A stretch of DNA of 64,000 bases from NCBI RefSeq assembly GCF_002913745.1, contig NZ_PPCG01000020.1, forward strand, positions 1 to 64,000, given 5' to 3'. Below the pieces are notes generated by a model. It had not been told where the DNA came from, did no database searches, and worked only from the letters and a program-made list of their open reading frames with translations. The position numbers and the translations under genes are program-made. Every line of letters starts with the position of its first letter. Position 1 is the stretch's first letter. This document shows, one piece after another, positions 17,107-25,776 of the stretch. This DNA is from Campylobacter concisus. GTDB taxonomy: Bacteria; Campylobacterota; Campylobacteria; Campylobacterales; Campylobacteraceae.

Positions 17107-18686
17107 TGCGTAACGCAAGAGTTACATATAGGCTGATTATATTAATATTAGCCTTGGTTTTTGGTTTTGGCTTTTCGGTGCCATCTTTCTTTCAGACCCA
17201 AAGCGGAGCTAAAATTTCGCTAGGACTTGACCTTCAAGGCGGTCTTCATATGCTTCTTGGTGTTGAAACTAACGAAGCCATCCACTCTAAGATCAAGTCG
17301 GTCGCTGGAAGCATAAATTATTACGCTAAAAAAGAAGATGTGCTTATTGATAAATTTAAGATAAAAGAAGATAGTGTTGATTTTGCGCTACTTGATAGTG
17401 ACGAGGCTCCAAAGGTTGATAAGGCTTTGGCTGAGATAAAAGGGCTTGATATCAAAAAAGATGGCCTAAACTATCATATCACTCTTACAGAGCAAGAGAG
17501 GCTTGATACGATCGAGTATGCGATCTCACAAGCTGTTGAGACCATTAGAAACAGGCTTGATCAGTTTGGTCTAGCTGAGCCAACAGTCGCTAGACAAGGC
17601 AAAGACAATATCCTAGTCGAGCTTCCTGGCATAAAAACCGAAGAAGACGAGCAAAGAGCGAGAGATCTCATCGCAAAGGCTGCTCACTTGCAGCTTATGG
17701 CAGTTGATGATAAAAGACAAGATCAGGCTAATACTATGAGCGAGGCCGAGGCTGAAAGCTATGGTGACGTGATCTTTAAGGATGCCAAAAATGACCGCGT
17801 GAAATATGTCGTTAAAAATATCCCAGTGCTTGATGGCTCGATGCTAACTGACGCAAAAGTCGCATTTTCTCAGCAAAATAACCTACCGATCATAAATTTC
17901 ACACTAAATTCAGAAGGCGCTAGAATTTTTGGTGATTTTACTGGTGCAAATGTCGGTAAAAGGCTTGCTATCGTGCTTGATGGCAAGGTCTATTCAGCTC
18001 CAGTTATAAATGAAAGAATAGGTGGCGGCAGCGGCCAGATCAGCGGTGGCTTTACACTTGATGAGGCTCACGACGTAGCGATCGCGCTTAGAAGTGGCGC
18101 ACTTTTAGCACCTGTTAAGATGCTAGAAAAAAGAAGTGTCGGTCCATCTTTGGGACAAGAGAGTATCAATCAAAGCATGGTAGCTCTTGCTGCTGGATCT
18201 ATTTTAGTCGTGCTATTTATGCTAGTTTATTATGGAATTTCTGGAATTTTTGCAAATATCGCGCTAGTTGCAGATGTTGTTATATTAGTAGCTGTCATGG
18301 CGCTTTTTGGAGCGACACTTACCTTACCTGGTATGGCTGGTATTGTGCTAACGATTGGTATGGCAGTTGATGCAAACGTCATCATAAATGAGCGTATACG
18401 TGAGCTTTTGCGTGAAGGTGTGGCGATAAGAACAGCCGTTCAAAAGGGCTATGAGCACGCTATGAGTGCGATCATCGACTCAAACTTAACTACTATCATC
18501 ACGGTTGCAGTGCTTTATGCTTATGGTACTGGCCCAGTTAAAGGCTTTGCTGTGACAATGGCCATAGGTATCATGGCTTCGATGCTAACGGCCATTTTAG
18601 GCACACATGGTATGTTTGATGCAGTCATGGACAAGATAGAAAAAAGCGGAAATACCAGACTTTGGTTTGGTTATAAAAGGAGCTAG
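17106..18686 (+). CDS. secD: Protein translocase subunit SecD
   Basis: Proton-driven Sec accessory subunit of the RND type. One N-terminal helix is followed by GLDLQGGLHMLLGVE (D1 motif near residue 40), a large periplasmic domain with the P1 signature DGKVYSAPVINERIGGG, and five C-terminal helices with GMAVDANVIINERIREL. The 526 residues are normal. It overlaps yajC by one base and is followed by secF after 2 nt. Confidence 0.97.
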   Translation: MRNARVTYRLIILILALVFGFGFSVPSFFQTQSGAKISLGLDLQGGLHMLLGVETNEAIHSKIKSVAGSINYYAKKEDVLIDKFKIKEDSVDFALLDSDEAPKVDKALAEIKGLDIKKDGLNYHITLTEQERLDTIEYAISQAVETIRNRLDQFGLAEPTVARQGKDNILVELPGIKTEEDEQRARDLIAKAAHLQLMAVDDKRQDQANTMSEAEAESYGDVIFKDAKNDRVKYVVKNIPVLDGSMLTDAKVAFSQQNNLPIINFTLNSEGARIFGDFTGANVGKRLAIVLDGKVYSAPVINERIGGGSGQISGGFTLDEAHDVAIALRSGALLAPVKMLEKRSVGPSLGQESINQSMVALAAGSILVVLFMLVYYGISGIFANIALVADVVILVAVMALFGATLTLPGMAGIVLTIGMAVDANVIINERIRELLREGVAIRTAVQKGYEHAMSAIIDSNLTTIITVAVLYAYGTGPVKGFAVTMAIGIMASMLTAILGTHGMFDAVMDKIEKSGNTRLWFGYKRS

Positions 18687-18688
18687 AG

Positions 18689-19660
18689 ATGCAAATTTTT
18701 ACTAAGGCAAAAGTTTATGATTTTATGCGGTTTAGATTTGTGTCACTCGCACTTTCTATATTTTTATTTGTTGGTTCGATCTTTTTGCTTGCAACAAAGG
18801 GTCTAAACTACGGCATTGATTTTTCTGGTGGTACGCTTATACAGCTAAAATACGACACCAAAGCGCCACTTGATAAAATTCGCGACGCTTTTGGCGCAAA
18901 TGAAGTGCTTAAAAACGCCTCTGTTACTGAGTTTGGAAGCGAAGATGAGGCTGTTATTAGATTTTCAGGATCAAGTTCAAATTTAACTGGTGACATCGGC
19001 ACTGAGATAAAGCAAATTTTAAAAGATACTGGAAATTTTGAGGTAAGACGTGTTGATATCGTTGGTCCAAAGGTTGGTGACGAGCTTAGAGAAAAAGGTC
19101 TAATGGCTCTTGGAATTTCGCTAATTGGCATATTGATCTATATCACATTTAGATTTGAGTGGAGATTTGCGCTTGCTGCGATCGCAACTGAAATTCACGA
19201 TATAGTCATAACTGTTGGTGCTATTTCACTATTTAATATCGATGTAAATTTGGACACACTAGCGGCTGTTTTAACGGTGCTTGGCTACTCGCTAAACGAT
19301 ACGATCATCATTTTTGATAGGATCAGAGAGGGCATAAAAGAGAGCAAGAGAACTGATATCGAGGGCGTTATCAATGAGTCAGTCTCAGCCACACTTTCAA
19401 GGACTATCCTAACTTCAGCCACTACGATGATGACTGTTGTTGTGTTATTTTTATTTGGTGGAGATATGATACATGGATTTTCTTTTATCCTTATCGTTGG
19501 TATCGTTATAGGAACGATCAGTTCGATCTACATCTCATCACCATTTCTTATCTGGTTTAAATTTAGCGTCGAGCATTTTAGAGCTAGAGAGGCCGAGAAG
19601 CAAAGGATCAAAAAAGAGCGTGATAAAGAGCGTGCTATGTTTGAAAAAGGCGTTGTATAA
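18689..19660 (+). CDS. secF: Protein translocase subunit SecF
   Basis: Partner of SecD. GLNYGIDFSGGTLIQLKYD near residue 38, six predicted membrane helices, and the LGYSLNDTIIIFDRIRE motif near residue 200 identify it. The C-terminal tail is highly charged and cytosolic. A ribosome site AAAAGGAGCTAGAG sits in the secD 3' end. Confidence 0.97.
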   Translation: MQIFTKAKVYDFMRFRFVSLALSIFLFVGSIFLLATKGLNYGIDFSGGTLIQLKYDTKAPLDKIRDAFGANEVLKNASVTEFGSEDEAVIRFSGSSSNLTGDIGTEIKQILKDTGNFEVRRVDIVGPKVGDELREKGLMALGISLIGILIYITFRFEWRFALAAIATEIHDIVITVGAISLFNIDVNLDTLAAVLTVLGYSLNDTIIIFDRIREGIKESKRTDIEGVINESVSATLSRTILTSATTMMTVVVLFLFGGDMIHGFSFILIVGIVIGTISSIYISSPFLIWFKFSVEHFRAREAEKQRIKKERDKERAMFEKGVV

Positions 19661-19669
19661 GGAGGGATA

Positions 19670-20008
19670 ATGAACTGGGGAAAAGTTATCTACATATTTT
19701 TTGCGCTGATGAGTCTTACGACTACGGCGGAGTTTTTATATGATAAAAATGAGATCGCCCTTTTTGTGGCAGCTAGTATAAATTTGGTTTCAACTTTACT
19801 TAAGATCGGTGTTAAAAATTTACTATCAGCTGAGCTTTTTGCTAGCTCGCTGGTTGCTGATTTGCACCTTATACCAGCTTTTGTTATTTTGCAAGTCTCT
19901 GAAAATGCAACGCTTAGCTATTCACTAGCTATTGGCGCAGTCATTGCAAATATATTTTCACTAGCCTTGGTATTAATAGAATCAAGCAAATCACAAGAAG
20001 AATTTTAG
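19670..20008 (+). CDS. Small conserved inner-membrane protein (DUF6394-like)
   Basis: A 112-residue protein that is almost entirely hydrophobic, with about four predicted helices and the short loops [20 protein letters not shown]. It is a constant companion of secDF and leuS in Campylobacter, which suggests an envelope role, but no function is known to me. The DUF label is from memory and should be treated as tentative. Good ribosome site (AAGGAGGG) and 9 nt after secF. Confidence 0.75.
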   Translation: MNWGKVIYIFFALMSLTTTAEFLYDKNEIALFVAASINLVSTLLKIGVKNLLSAELFASSLVADLHLIPAFVILQVSENATLSYSLAIGAVIANIFSLALVLIESSKSQEEF

Positions 20009-20016
20009 GAGAAAAA

Positions 20017-22482
20017 ATGGCTGAGAAGAGAAAATATGAGCCTTTAAAGATAGAAAAAAAGTGGCAAGAAATTTGGGATAAAAATGAAGAATTTGAACCA
20101 AAAGATGATCTAAGCTTGCCAAAAAAATATATCCTAAGTATGTTTCCATATCCAAGCGGACGCATACATATGGGGCATGTGAGAAACTACTCTATCGGCG
20201 ATGCGCTGGCTAGATCATATAGAAAAAGTGGTTTTAACGTGCTTCATCCTATCGGCTTTGATAGCTTTGGTATGCCAGCTGAAAACGCAGCCATAAAACA
20301 TAAAATTCACCCTAAAATTTGGACTTACGAAAATATCGACTATATGAAAAAGGAGCTTGCAAGCCTTGGCTTTTCATTCTCTAAAAAGAGAATTTTAGCC
20401 ACATCTGATCCGCTTTACACAAAGTGGGAGCAAAGCTTTTTTATAAAGATGTTTGAAAAAGGGCTTGTTTATAGAAAAAATGCCATCGTAAATTGGTGTG
20501 AGTACGATCAAACCGTGCTTGCAAACGAGCAGGTTGAAGACGGAAAATGCTGGAGATGCGGTAATGATGTTGTGCAAAAAGAGCTTCCAGGATACTACTT
20601 TAACATCACAAAATACGCTAGCGAGCTACTTGAAGATCTAAAACTTCTTGAGGGCAAATGGCCAAATCAAGTCATCACAATGCAAGAAAACTGGATCGGC
20701 AGAAGCTATGGCTTGGAGTTTAAATTTAGCCTTGATGAGGCTTCAAAAGAGATTTTAGGTGGTAAATTTGATGGTTTTGAGGTATTTACAACAAGACCTG
20801 ATACGATTTATGGCGTTAGCTACACAGCCCTTGCGCCAGAGCATCCTATCGTAAAAGCGCTTCTTGAAAGTGATAAATTTGATGAAAGCAAAAAGTCAAA
20901 GATAAAAGCAATACTTAATCAAAGCCCAAGAGAGCGTCAAGCAAGCGATAAAGATGGAGAATTTTTAGGAATTTACGTCGTTCATCCACTCACAAATGAA
21001 AAGATCCCGGTTTGGGTTGCAAATTTCATCCTAGCTGACTATGGCAGTGGCGCCATCATGGCTGTTCCTGCTCATGATCAAAGAGACTTCGAGTTTGCAA
21101 GTAAATTTAATCTACCTATAAAACCAGTCGTAAAGCCACTTGAGGGTGAGAGTGATGGCTCTAAGGCGTACTCAGAATACGGTGTTGCTATAAATTCTGA
21201 GCTTATAAACGGCCTTAGCTCAGAGGATGCCAAAAGCTTTATAATAGAGAAATTTGAAAAAGATGGCCTTGGTAAAAGGATCACAAACTACAAGCTAAGA
21301 GACTGGGGAATTTCTCGCCAAAGATACTGGGGTGCGCCGATACCTGTCGTGCACTGCAAATGCTGTGGCGTAGTGCCTGAAAAAGAGGAAAATTTACCTA
21401 TCGCGCTACCTGAAGATGTCAAGATCACAGGCGAGGGCAATCCTTTGGATAAACATCCAACTTGGAAATTTACAAAGTGTCCAAAATGCGGCCAAGACGC
21501 GATCAGAGAGACTGATACGATGGATACATTTGTGGAGAGTAGCTGGTATTTTGCTAGATTTGCTAGTGATGAAAAGAGTTGGGAGCAAAAAGCACTTGAT
21601 GAAAAGAGCGTGAATTATTGGATGAACGTAGATCAGTACATCGGCGGTATCGAGCATGCGATCTTGCACCTTTTATACGCTAGATTTTTCCAAAAGGTCT
21701 TAAGAGACCTTGGCTATCTAAGAGACGATGAGCCGTTTGAAAATCTACTAACTCAAGGCATGGTCTTAAAAGATGGCAAAAAGATGAGTAAAAGCAAGGG
21801 CAACGTCGTAGATCCTGATGATATCATAAATAGATACGGCGCCGATACAGCAAGGCTCTTTATCCTTTTTGCTGCTCCTCCTCAAAAAGAGCTTGAGTGG
21901 AATGACAGCGCAGTTGAGGGAGCATTTAGGTTTTTAAATAGGCTTTGGGAGAAGGCGCAAACTATCAAAAAGATAGATAAATTGCCTGAGATAGATCATG
22001 AAAGTCTAAATAAAGATGAGAAATTTGCAAGGCTTAAAATTTATGAAGCACTTAAAAAATCAACCGAGGTTTTTGGCGATACATTTGCTTTTAACACTTT
22101 AATCGCTGCTTGCATGGAGGCACTAAACGCTATAAATGCGCAGGATAATGACGATGTAAATGCTGAGGGCTTTTTTATCATTTTAAATTTACTAGAACCA
22201 ATCGTGCCGCATATCGCAAATGAGCTTAGCGAAGAGCTTTTTAGCAGAAAGAATTTCACAAAGATAGCTGTAAAAGAAGAGGTCTTTGTAAAAGATAGCA
22301 TCGCTCTTGCAGTTACAGTCAATGGCAAGAAAAGGGCTGAGTTTGAAGTAGCAGCAAGCGAGAGTGAGAGTGAAATTTTAAAACAAGCTAAGCAAAATGT
22401 GGCTAAATGGCTTGAAGGAAAAGAAATTTTAAAAGAGATTTATATAAAAGGCAAATTAGTAAATTTTGTCATTAAAGGATAA
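20017..22482 (+). CDS. leuS: Leucyl-tRNA synthetase
   Basis: Class I aminoacyl-tRNA synthetase. Class motifs are [14 protein letters not shown] (HIGH) near residue 46 and [11 protein letters not shown] (KMSKS) near residue 590; the CP1 editing domain has [12 protein letters not shown], and zinc-ligand cysteines occur in [12 protein letters not shown] and KCPKCG. At 821 residues it is the normal bacterial size. Strong ribosome site (TAGGAGAAAA). Confidence 0.97.
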   Translation: MAEKRKYEPLKIEKKWQEIWDKNEEFEPKDDLSLPKKYILSMFPYPSGRIHMGHVRNYSIGDALARSYRKSGFNVLHPIGFDSFGMPAENAAIKHKIHPKIWTYENIDYMKKELASLGFSFSKKRILATSDPLYTKWEQSFFIKMFEKGLVYRKNAIVNWCEYDQTVLANEQVEDGKCWRCGNDVVQKELPGYYFNITKYASELLEDLKLLEGKWPNQVITMQENWIGRSYGLEFKFSLDEASKEILGGKFDGFEVFTTRPDTIYGVSYTALAPEHPIVKALLESDKFDESKKSKIKAILNQSPRERQASDKDGEFLGIYVVHPLTNEKIPVWVANFILADYGSGAIMAVPAHDQRDFEFASKFNLPIKPVVKPLEGESDGSKAYSEYGVAINSELINGLSSEDAKSFIIEKFEKDGLGKRITNYKLRDWGISRQRYWGAPIPVVHCKCCGVVPEKEENLPIALPEDVKITGEGNPLDKHPTWKFTKCPKCGQDAIRETDTMDTFVESSWYFARFASDEKSWEQKALDEKSVNYWMNVDQYIGGIEHAILHLLYARFFQKVLRDLGYLRDDEPFENLLTQGMVLKDGKKMSKSKGNVVDPDDIINRYGADTARLFILFAAPPQKELEWNDSAVEGAFRFLNRLWEKAQTIKKIDKLPEIDHESLNKDEKFARLKIYEALKKSTEVFGDTFAFNTLIAACMEALNAINAQDNDDVNAEGFFIILNLLEPIVPHIANELSEELFSRKNFTKIAVKEEVFVKDSIALAVTVNGKKRAEFEVAASESESEILKQAKQNVAKWLEGKEILKEIYIKGKLVNFVIKG

Positions 22483-22485
22483 ATT

Positions 22486-23025
22486 TTGAGATATTTTTTA
22501 GCGTTTTTTATTGCTATATTTATCTGCGGATGTGGCTATAAACCAGTTTCAAAGATCTCGCAGGATTTGGTTGGAGATAGAGTTTATGTTGATGTTATCA
22601 TCAGCAAAGAAGAGCCAAAAAATAGTGTCTGGATAAAAGATGCAGTAAAAGAGGGCATGGTCGCAAGGCTACATAAATCACTATCAAGCAAAGATAGCGC
22701 TGATACTTCAATAATTGTCTCAGTGCAAAATTTAACCTATGAAGCGATAATCTATGATGAATACGGCTATATCACATCGTATAAAGCTTTTTTAATTCTA
22801 AACTATAAAACCAAATTTAAAGATGGCCATGTCGTAGATATACCTGCTACTGGCGAGTATGATTTTAGTGTGGCAAGACGTCAAAAAGATGTAAGATTTG
22901 CTGATAGCGTTCTTAGCGATACTCAAAAATATGAAGCCATAAAAGAGGCTTCAAAAGAGGCGTTTGATGAGTACATCGCAAATTTAGCTGTAAAAGGATA
23001 TAAAAATGGCAGCAGTAACCGTTAG
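22486..23025 (+). CDS. lptE: LPS-assembly lipoprotein LptE
   Basis: Outer-membrane lipoprotein that plugs the LptD barrel in LPS export. The signal peptide ends in the lipobox IFICGCGYKP with the acylated Cys at about 15 or 17, followed by the mixed alpha/beta LptE-like domain. The family is very divergent; the call rests on the GCGYKP start, the size of 179 residues and its place after leuS, as in C. jejuni. It starts with TTG at 22486 after AAAGGATAA and overlaps the next gene by 20 nt. Confidence 0.75.
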   Translation: MRYFLAFFIAIFICGCGYKPVSKISQDLVGDRVYVDVIISKEEPKNSVWIKDAVKEGMVARLHKSLSSKDSADTSIIVSVQNLTYEAIIYDEYGYITSYKAFLILNYKTKFKDGHVVDIPATGEYDFSVARRQKDVRFADSVLSDTQKYEAIKEASKEAFDEYIANLAVKGYKNGSSNR

Positions 23026-24577
23026 TCAAATAGTCAAGGAGGCCTTGAGCGAGATAAAAGATCGCCATTTGATGCTAACGCCAGAAAATTACACCGAAGT
23101 TTATAATGAAATTTCTAAAAAATATGGCTTTACAACTGAAGAGAGCAAAAAGATAGAAAAATATATCTCAAGGCTCGGTGATGACTATAAAGCGCAAGCT
23201 ATAAGCCTTCATATAAAAACGGTTGATGAGTTTGTAGCTTTTATGACCGCTAGGCTCTCTCATGGTGCTAAAAATGGCGCAACCCATGTCGATGATAAAA
23301 AACTAAAGTCACTAAATGCCTTTGCAAGAAGAATCCTCCAAGCCATCTCTATGCTTCACAACAAAGATGCAAAAGCTCTAGCAGAGCAGAGCATGCGGCT
23401 ACTTGCTAGAAGATATGATGAGAAAAATCTTGAGGAGATGTGCCTTAAATGGTTTGACCTTGTAAGCTCCTACGACACTGAATTTTTGGATTTTTTGAAA
23501 TATTATGGCGTGAGAGACTTTGATGATTTAAGAACTATGAGCGCTGAGCTTGAGAAATTCTTGTCTCAAAAAAATGGAAGCGCAGAAGAAAACGCTTTAG
23601 TCGAGCTTTTAAATTTTGCCCTTGAGCCTTCTATAACAAAAGAGCTTGGCGAAGAGCTTAGTACTATTAGAAGTGTTTTGAAACAAAATCCACAAAGCCT
23701 AAATAGCAAAGAATTTCAAGAGAAGATAAAAACCTTTGTCGATCGCAGGATCGAAGAAGATAGAACCGAGATCATCGAAAAGGTTGGCTCATTAAATAAT
23801 ATCTTACAAAACATAGGTGAGAGAATTTCAGATATTGCGGCTAGCTCTCAAAGTAACTCTGTAAAAGTTCAAAATATCAAAAATGATCTTAAAAATGTAA
23901 ATTTAAATACAAATAGTATTGAACATATAAAGAATATGCTTATAGAGATAGCTGGTGCGCTTGAGATAGAGAGCAAAGAGCTTGGTCTTGAGATGAATAG
24001 TAAGCAGACTACTATCTTAGAGCTTCAAAACAGAGTTGCAAGTTTAGAAAAAGAGCTTGAAGCTGCAAAACTTGAGAGTAGAGAAGATTTTTTAACAAAA
24101 GTGGCTACAAAAAGAGCTTTGATGAGAGAAATTCAGTGTATTGAAGAGGCTTATAAACGCTACGGCACAGACTATTCGATATGCTTTGTTGATATTGACT
24201 TCTTTAAAAAGATAAACGACACCTACGGACACGAAGCTGGCGACGTGATCCTTTCAGCAGTGGCTCAGGTGCTTAAGAAAAATGCTAGAAAGGTGGATTT
24301 TGTCGGTAGATATGGCGGCGAGGAATTTGTCATTTTGCTACCAAGTACGAGCCTAAAAGATGGTGTTAGATTTGGCGAGAAGCTAAGAAGCATGATCGAA
24401 AATTTCAAATTTATCTATAAAAACGAGCGTATCAAAGTTACTATTAGCTCTGGTGTGGCGACAAGAAGTGCAAATTTAAGTGACACGATGACGCTTGAGG
24501 GTGCTGATAAGATGCTCTATCTTTCAAAAGAGGGCGGCAGAAACCAAGTCATGCCAAAGATAATCGAGGAAAAATGA
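23006..24577 (+). CDS. GGDEF-domain diguanylate cyclase, soluble
   Basis: Predicted c-di-GMP synthase. The C-terminal GGDEF domain (about residues 360-520) has the active-site signature GRYGGEEFVILLP at about 434-446 and the product-inhibition I-site RKVD exactly five residues before GGEEF. The N-terminal 350 residues are helical with no membrane segment: a MTPENYTEVYNEISKKYGF-like opening and a coiled coil (about 310-355) before the catalytic domain. Start ATG has AAAAGGATA and lies inside lptE. It is embedded between lptE and folC (ATGA overlap), so expression is tied to housekeeping genes. Confidence 0.9.
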   Translation: MAAVTVSQIVKEALSEIKDRHLMLTPENYTEVYNEISKKYGFTTEESKKIEKYISRLGDDYKAQAISLHIKTVDEFVAFMTARLSHGAKNGATHVDDKKLKSLNAFARRILQAISMLHNKDAKALAEQSMRLLARRYDEKNLEEMCLKWFDLVSSYDTEFLDFLKYYGVRDFDDLRTMSAELEKFLSQKNGSAEENALVELLNFALEPSITKELGEELSTIRSVLKQNPQSLNSKEFQEKIKTFVDRRIEEDRTEIIEKVGSLNNILQNIGERISDIAASSQSNSVKVQNIKNDLKNVNLNTNSIEHIKNMLIEIAGALEIESKELGLEMNSKQTTILELQNRVASLEKELEAAKLESREDFLTKVATKRALMREIQCIEEAYKRYGTDYSICFVDIDFFKKINDTYGHEAGDVILSAVAQVLKKNARKVDFVGRYGGEEFVILLPSTSLKDGVRFGEKLRSMIENFKFIYKNERIKVTISSGVATRSANLSDTMTLEGADKMLYLSKEGGRNQVMPKIIEEK

Positions 24578-25776
24578 GCCTAGCGAAATTTCTTGACGGC
24601 AAGCCACTTTACTACAAAGAGATCGACTATGGCAGGATCATAAGGGCTTATGATACGATCAAAGGCCATCTAAAGCCTTTTAAGATAATCCACATCATCG
24701 GCACAAATGGCAAAGGTAGCACGGGTCGCTTTTTAGCGCAAATTTTAAGCCAAAATGGCGCGAAAGTAGGCCACTACACGAGCCCACATATATTTAAATT
24801 TAACGAGCGATTTTGGCTAAATGGCGAGGTCGCTAGCGATGAAATTTTAGAGGTAGCTCATGAGCGTTTGCAAGCTCTTTTGAGTGATGAATACAAGATA
24901 AAAACAAGCTATTTTGAGTATATGACACTGCTTTCTGCGGTGCTTTTTGAGGGTTGCGACTACTTTGTCTGCGAGGCTGGCATGGGCGGCGTGCTGGATG
25001 CGACAAATGTCTTTGAAAAAGAGCTAAGCATCTTTACTCCGATCGGCTTTGATCACACGGCGATATTAGGCAATAGCTTAGAAGAAATTTCACGCACGAA
25101 ATTTGAAGCTATGGGCAAAAGAGCTATTTTAAATGATGAGATGAACGAGATAAGTGTGGCTATCGCAAAAGAGATCGCAAGCGAAAAAGGCGCAACTCTG
25201 AGCTTTCCAAGAGAAATTTTGACCAAAGAGAATTTAAACGAGATCGCAAACTATGCAGATAAATTTAATCTTCCAGAGTTTTTGCGCTCAAATTTAACTC
25301 TAGCCTACGCCGCGGCTAAAATTTTAGATAGTAGCATAGATATCAAAAAGCTTGGCGCTCTATCACTTCGTGGCAGATGCGAAAAGATCGCTTCAAATTT
25401 ATACGTGGATGTCGGTCACAACGAGCTTGGCGCAAAGGCTGTGGCTAAGAAATTTAGTCAAGAAGAGTTTAGCGACAAGAAGCTAACGCTAGTTTATAAC
25501 TCATTTTTAGATAAAGACTTTAAGGCGGTTTTGGCAGCTCTAAAGCCAGTTGTCAAGGACGTGCTACTTTATCACTACCACTGCGAGGGCAGGGAGCTTG
25601 GTGGAGAGCTCATAAATAAAGCGTTAAATGAGCTTGAAATTTCGCATAGAGAGTTTGAGCCAAGCGATATGAACGATATAAAAGAGGCAAAAAACGGCAA
25701 AATTTACCTAGCATTTGGCTCGTTTCACCTGGCCGAAGCCTTTTTAAAAGAGTACTATGCAAGCAAAGGTCTATGA
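24574..25776 (+). CDS. folC: Folylpolyglutamate/dihydrofolate synthase
   Basis: Mur-ligase-type enzyme adding glutamate to (dihydro)folate. The P-loop IIGTNGKGSTGRFLAQIL lies near residue 43, followed by the VGHYTSPHIFKFNERF and CEAGMGGVLDATNV motifs. The 400 residues are normal for the family. It overlaps the GGDEF gene by 4 nt and mfd by 20 nt. Confidence 0.93.
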   Translation: MSLAKFLDGKPLYYKEIDYGRIIRAYDTIKGHLKPFKIIHIIGTNGKGSTGRFLAQILSQNGAKVGHYTSPHIFKFNERFWLNGEVASDEILEVAHERLQALLSDEYKIKTSYFEYMTLLSAVLFEGCDYFVCEAGMGGVLDATNVFEKELSIFTPIGFDHTAILGNSLEEISRTKFEAMGKRAILNDEMNEISVAIAKEIASEKGATLSFPREILTKENLNEIANYADKFNLPEFLRSNLTLAYAAAKILDSSIDIKKLGALSLRGRCEKIASNLYVDVGHNELGAKAVAKKFSQEEFSDKKLTLVYNSFLDKDFKAVLAALKPVVKDVLLYHYHCEGRELGGELINKALNELEISHREFEPSDMNDIKEAKNGKIYLAFGSFHLAEAFLKEYYASKGL

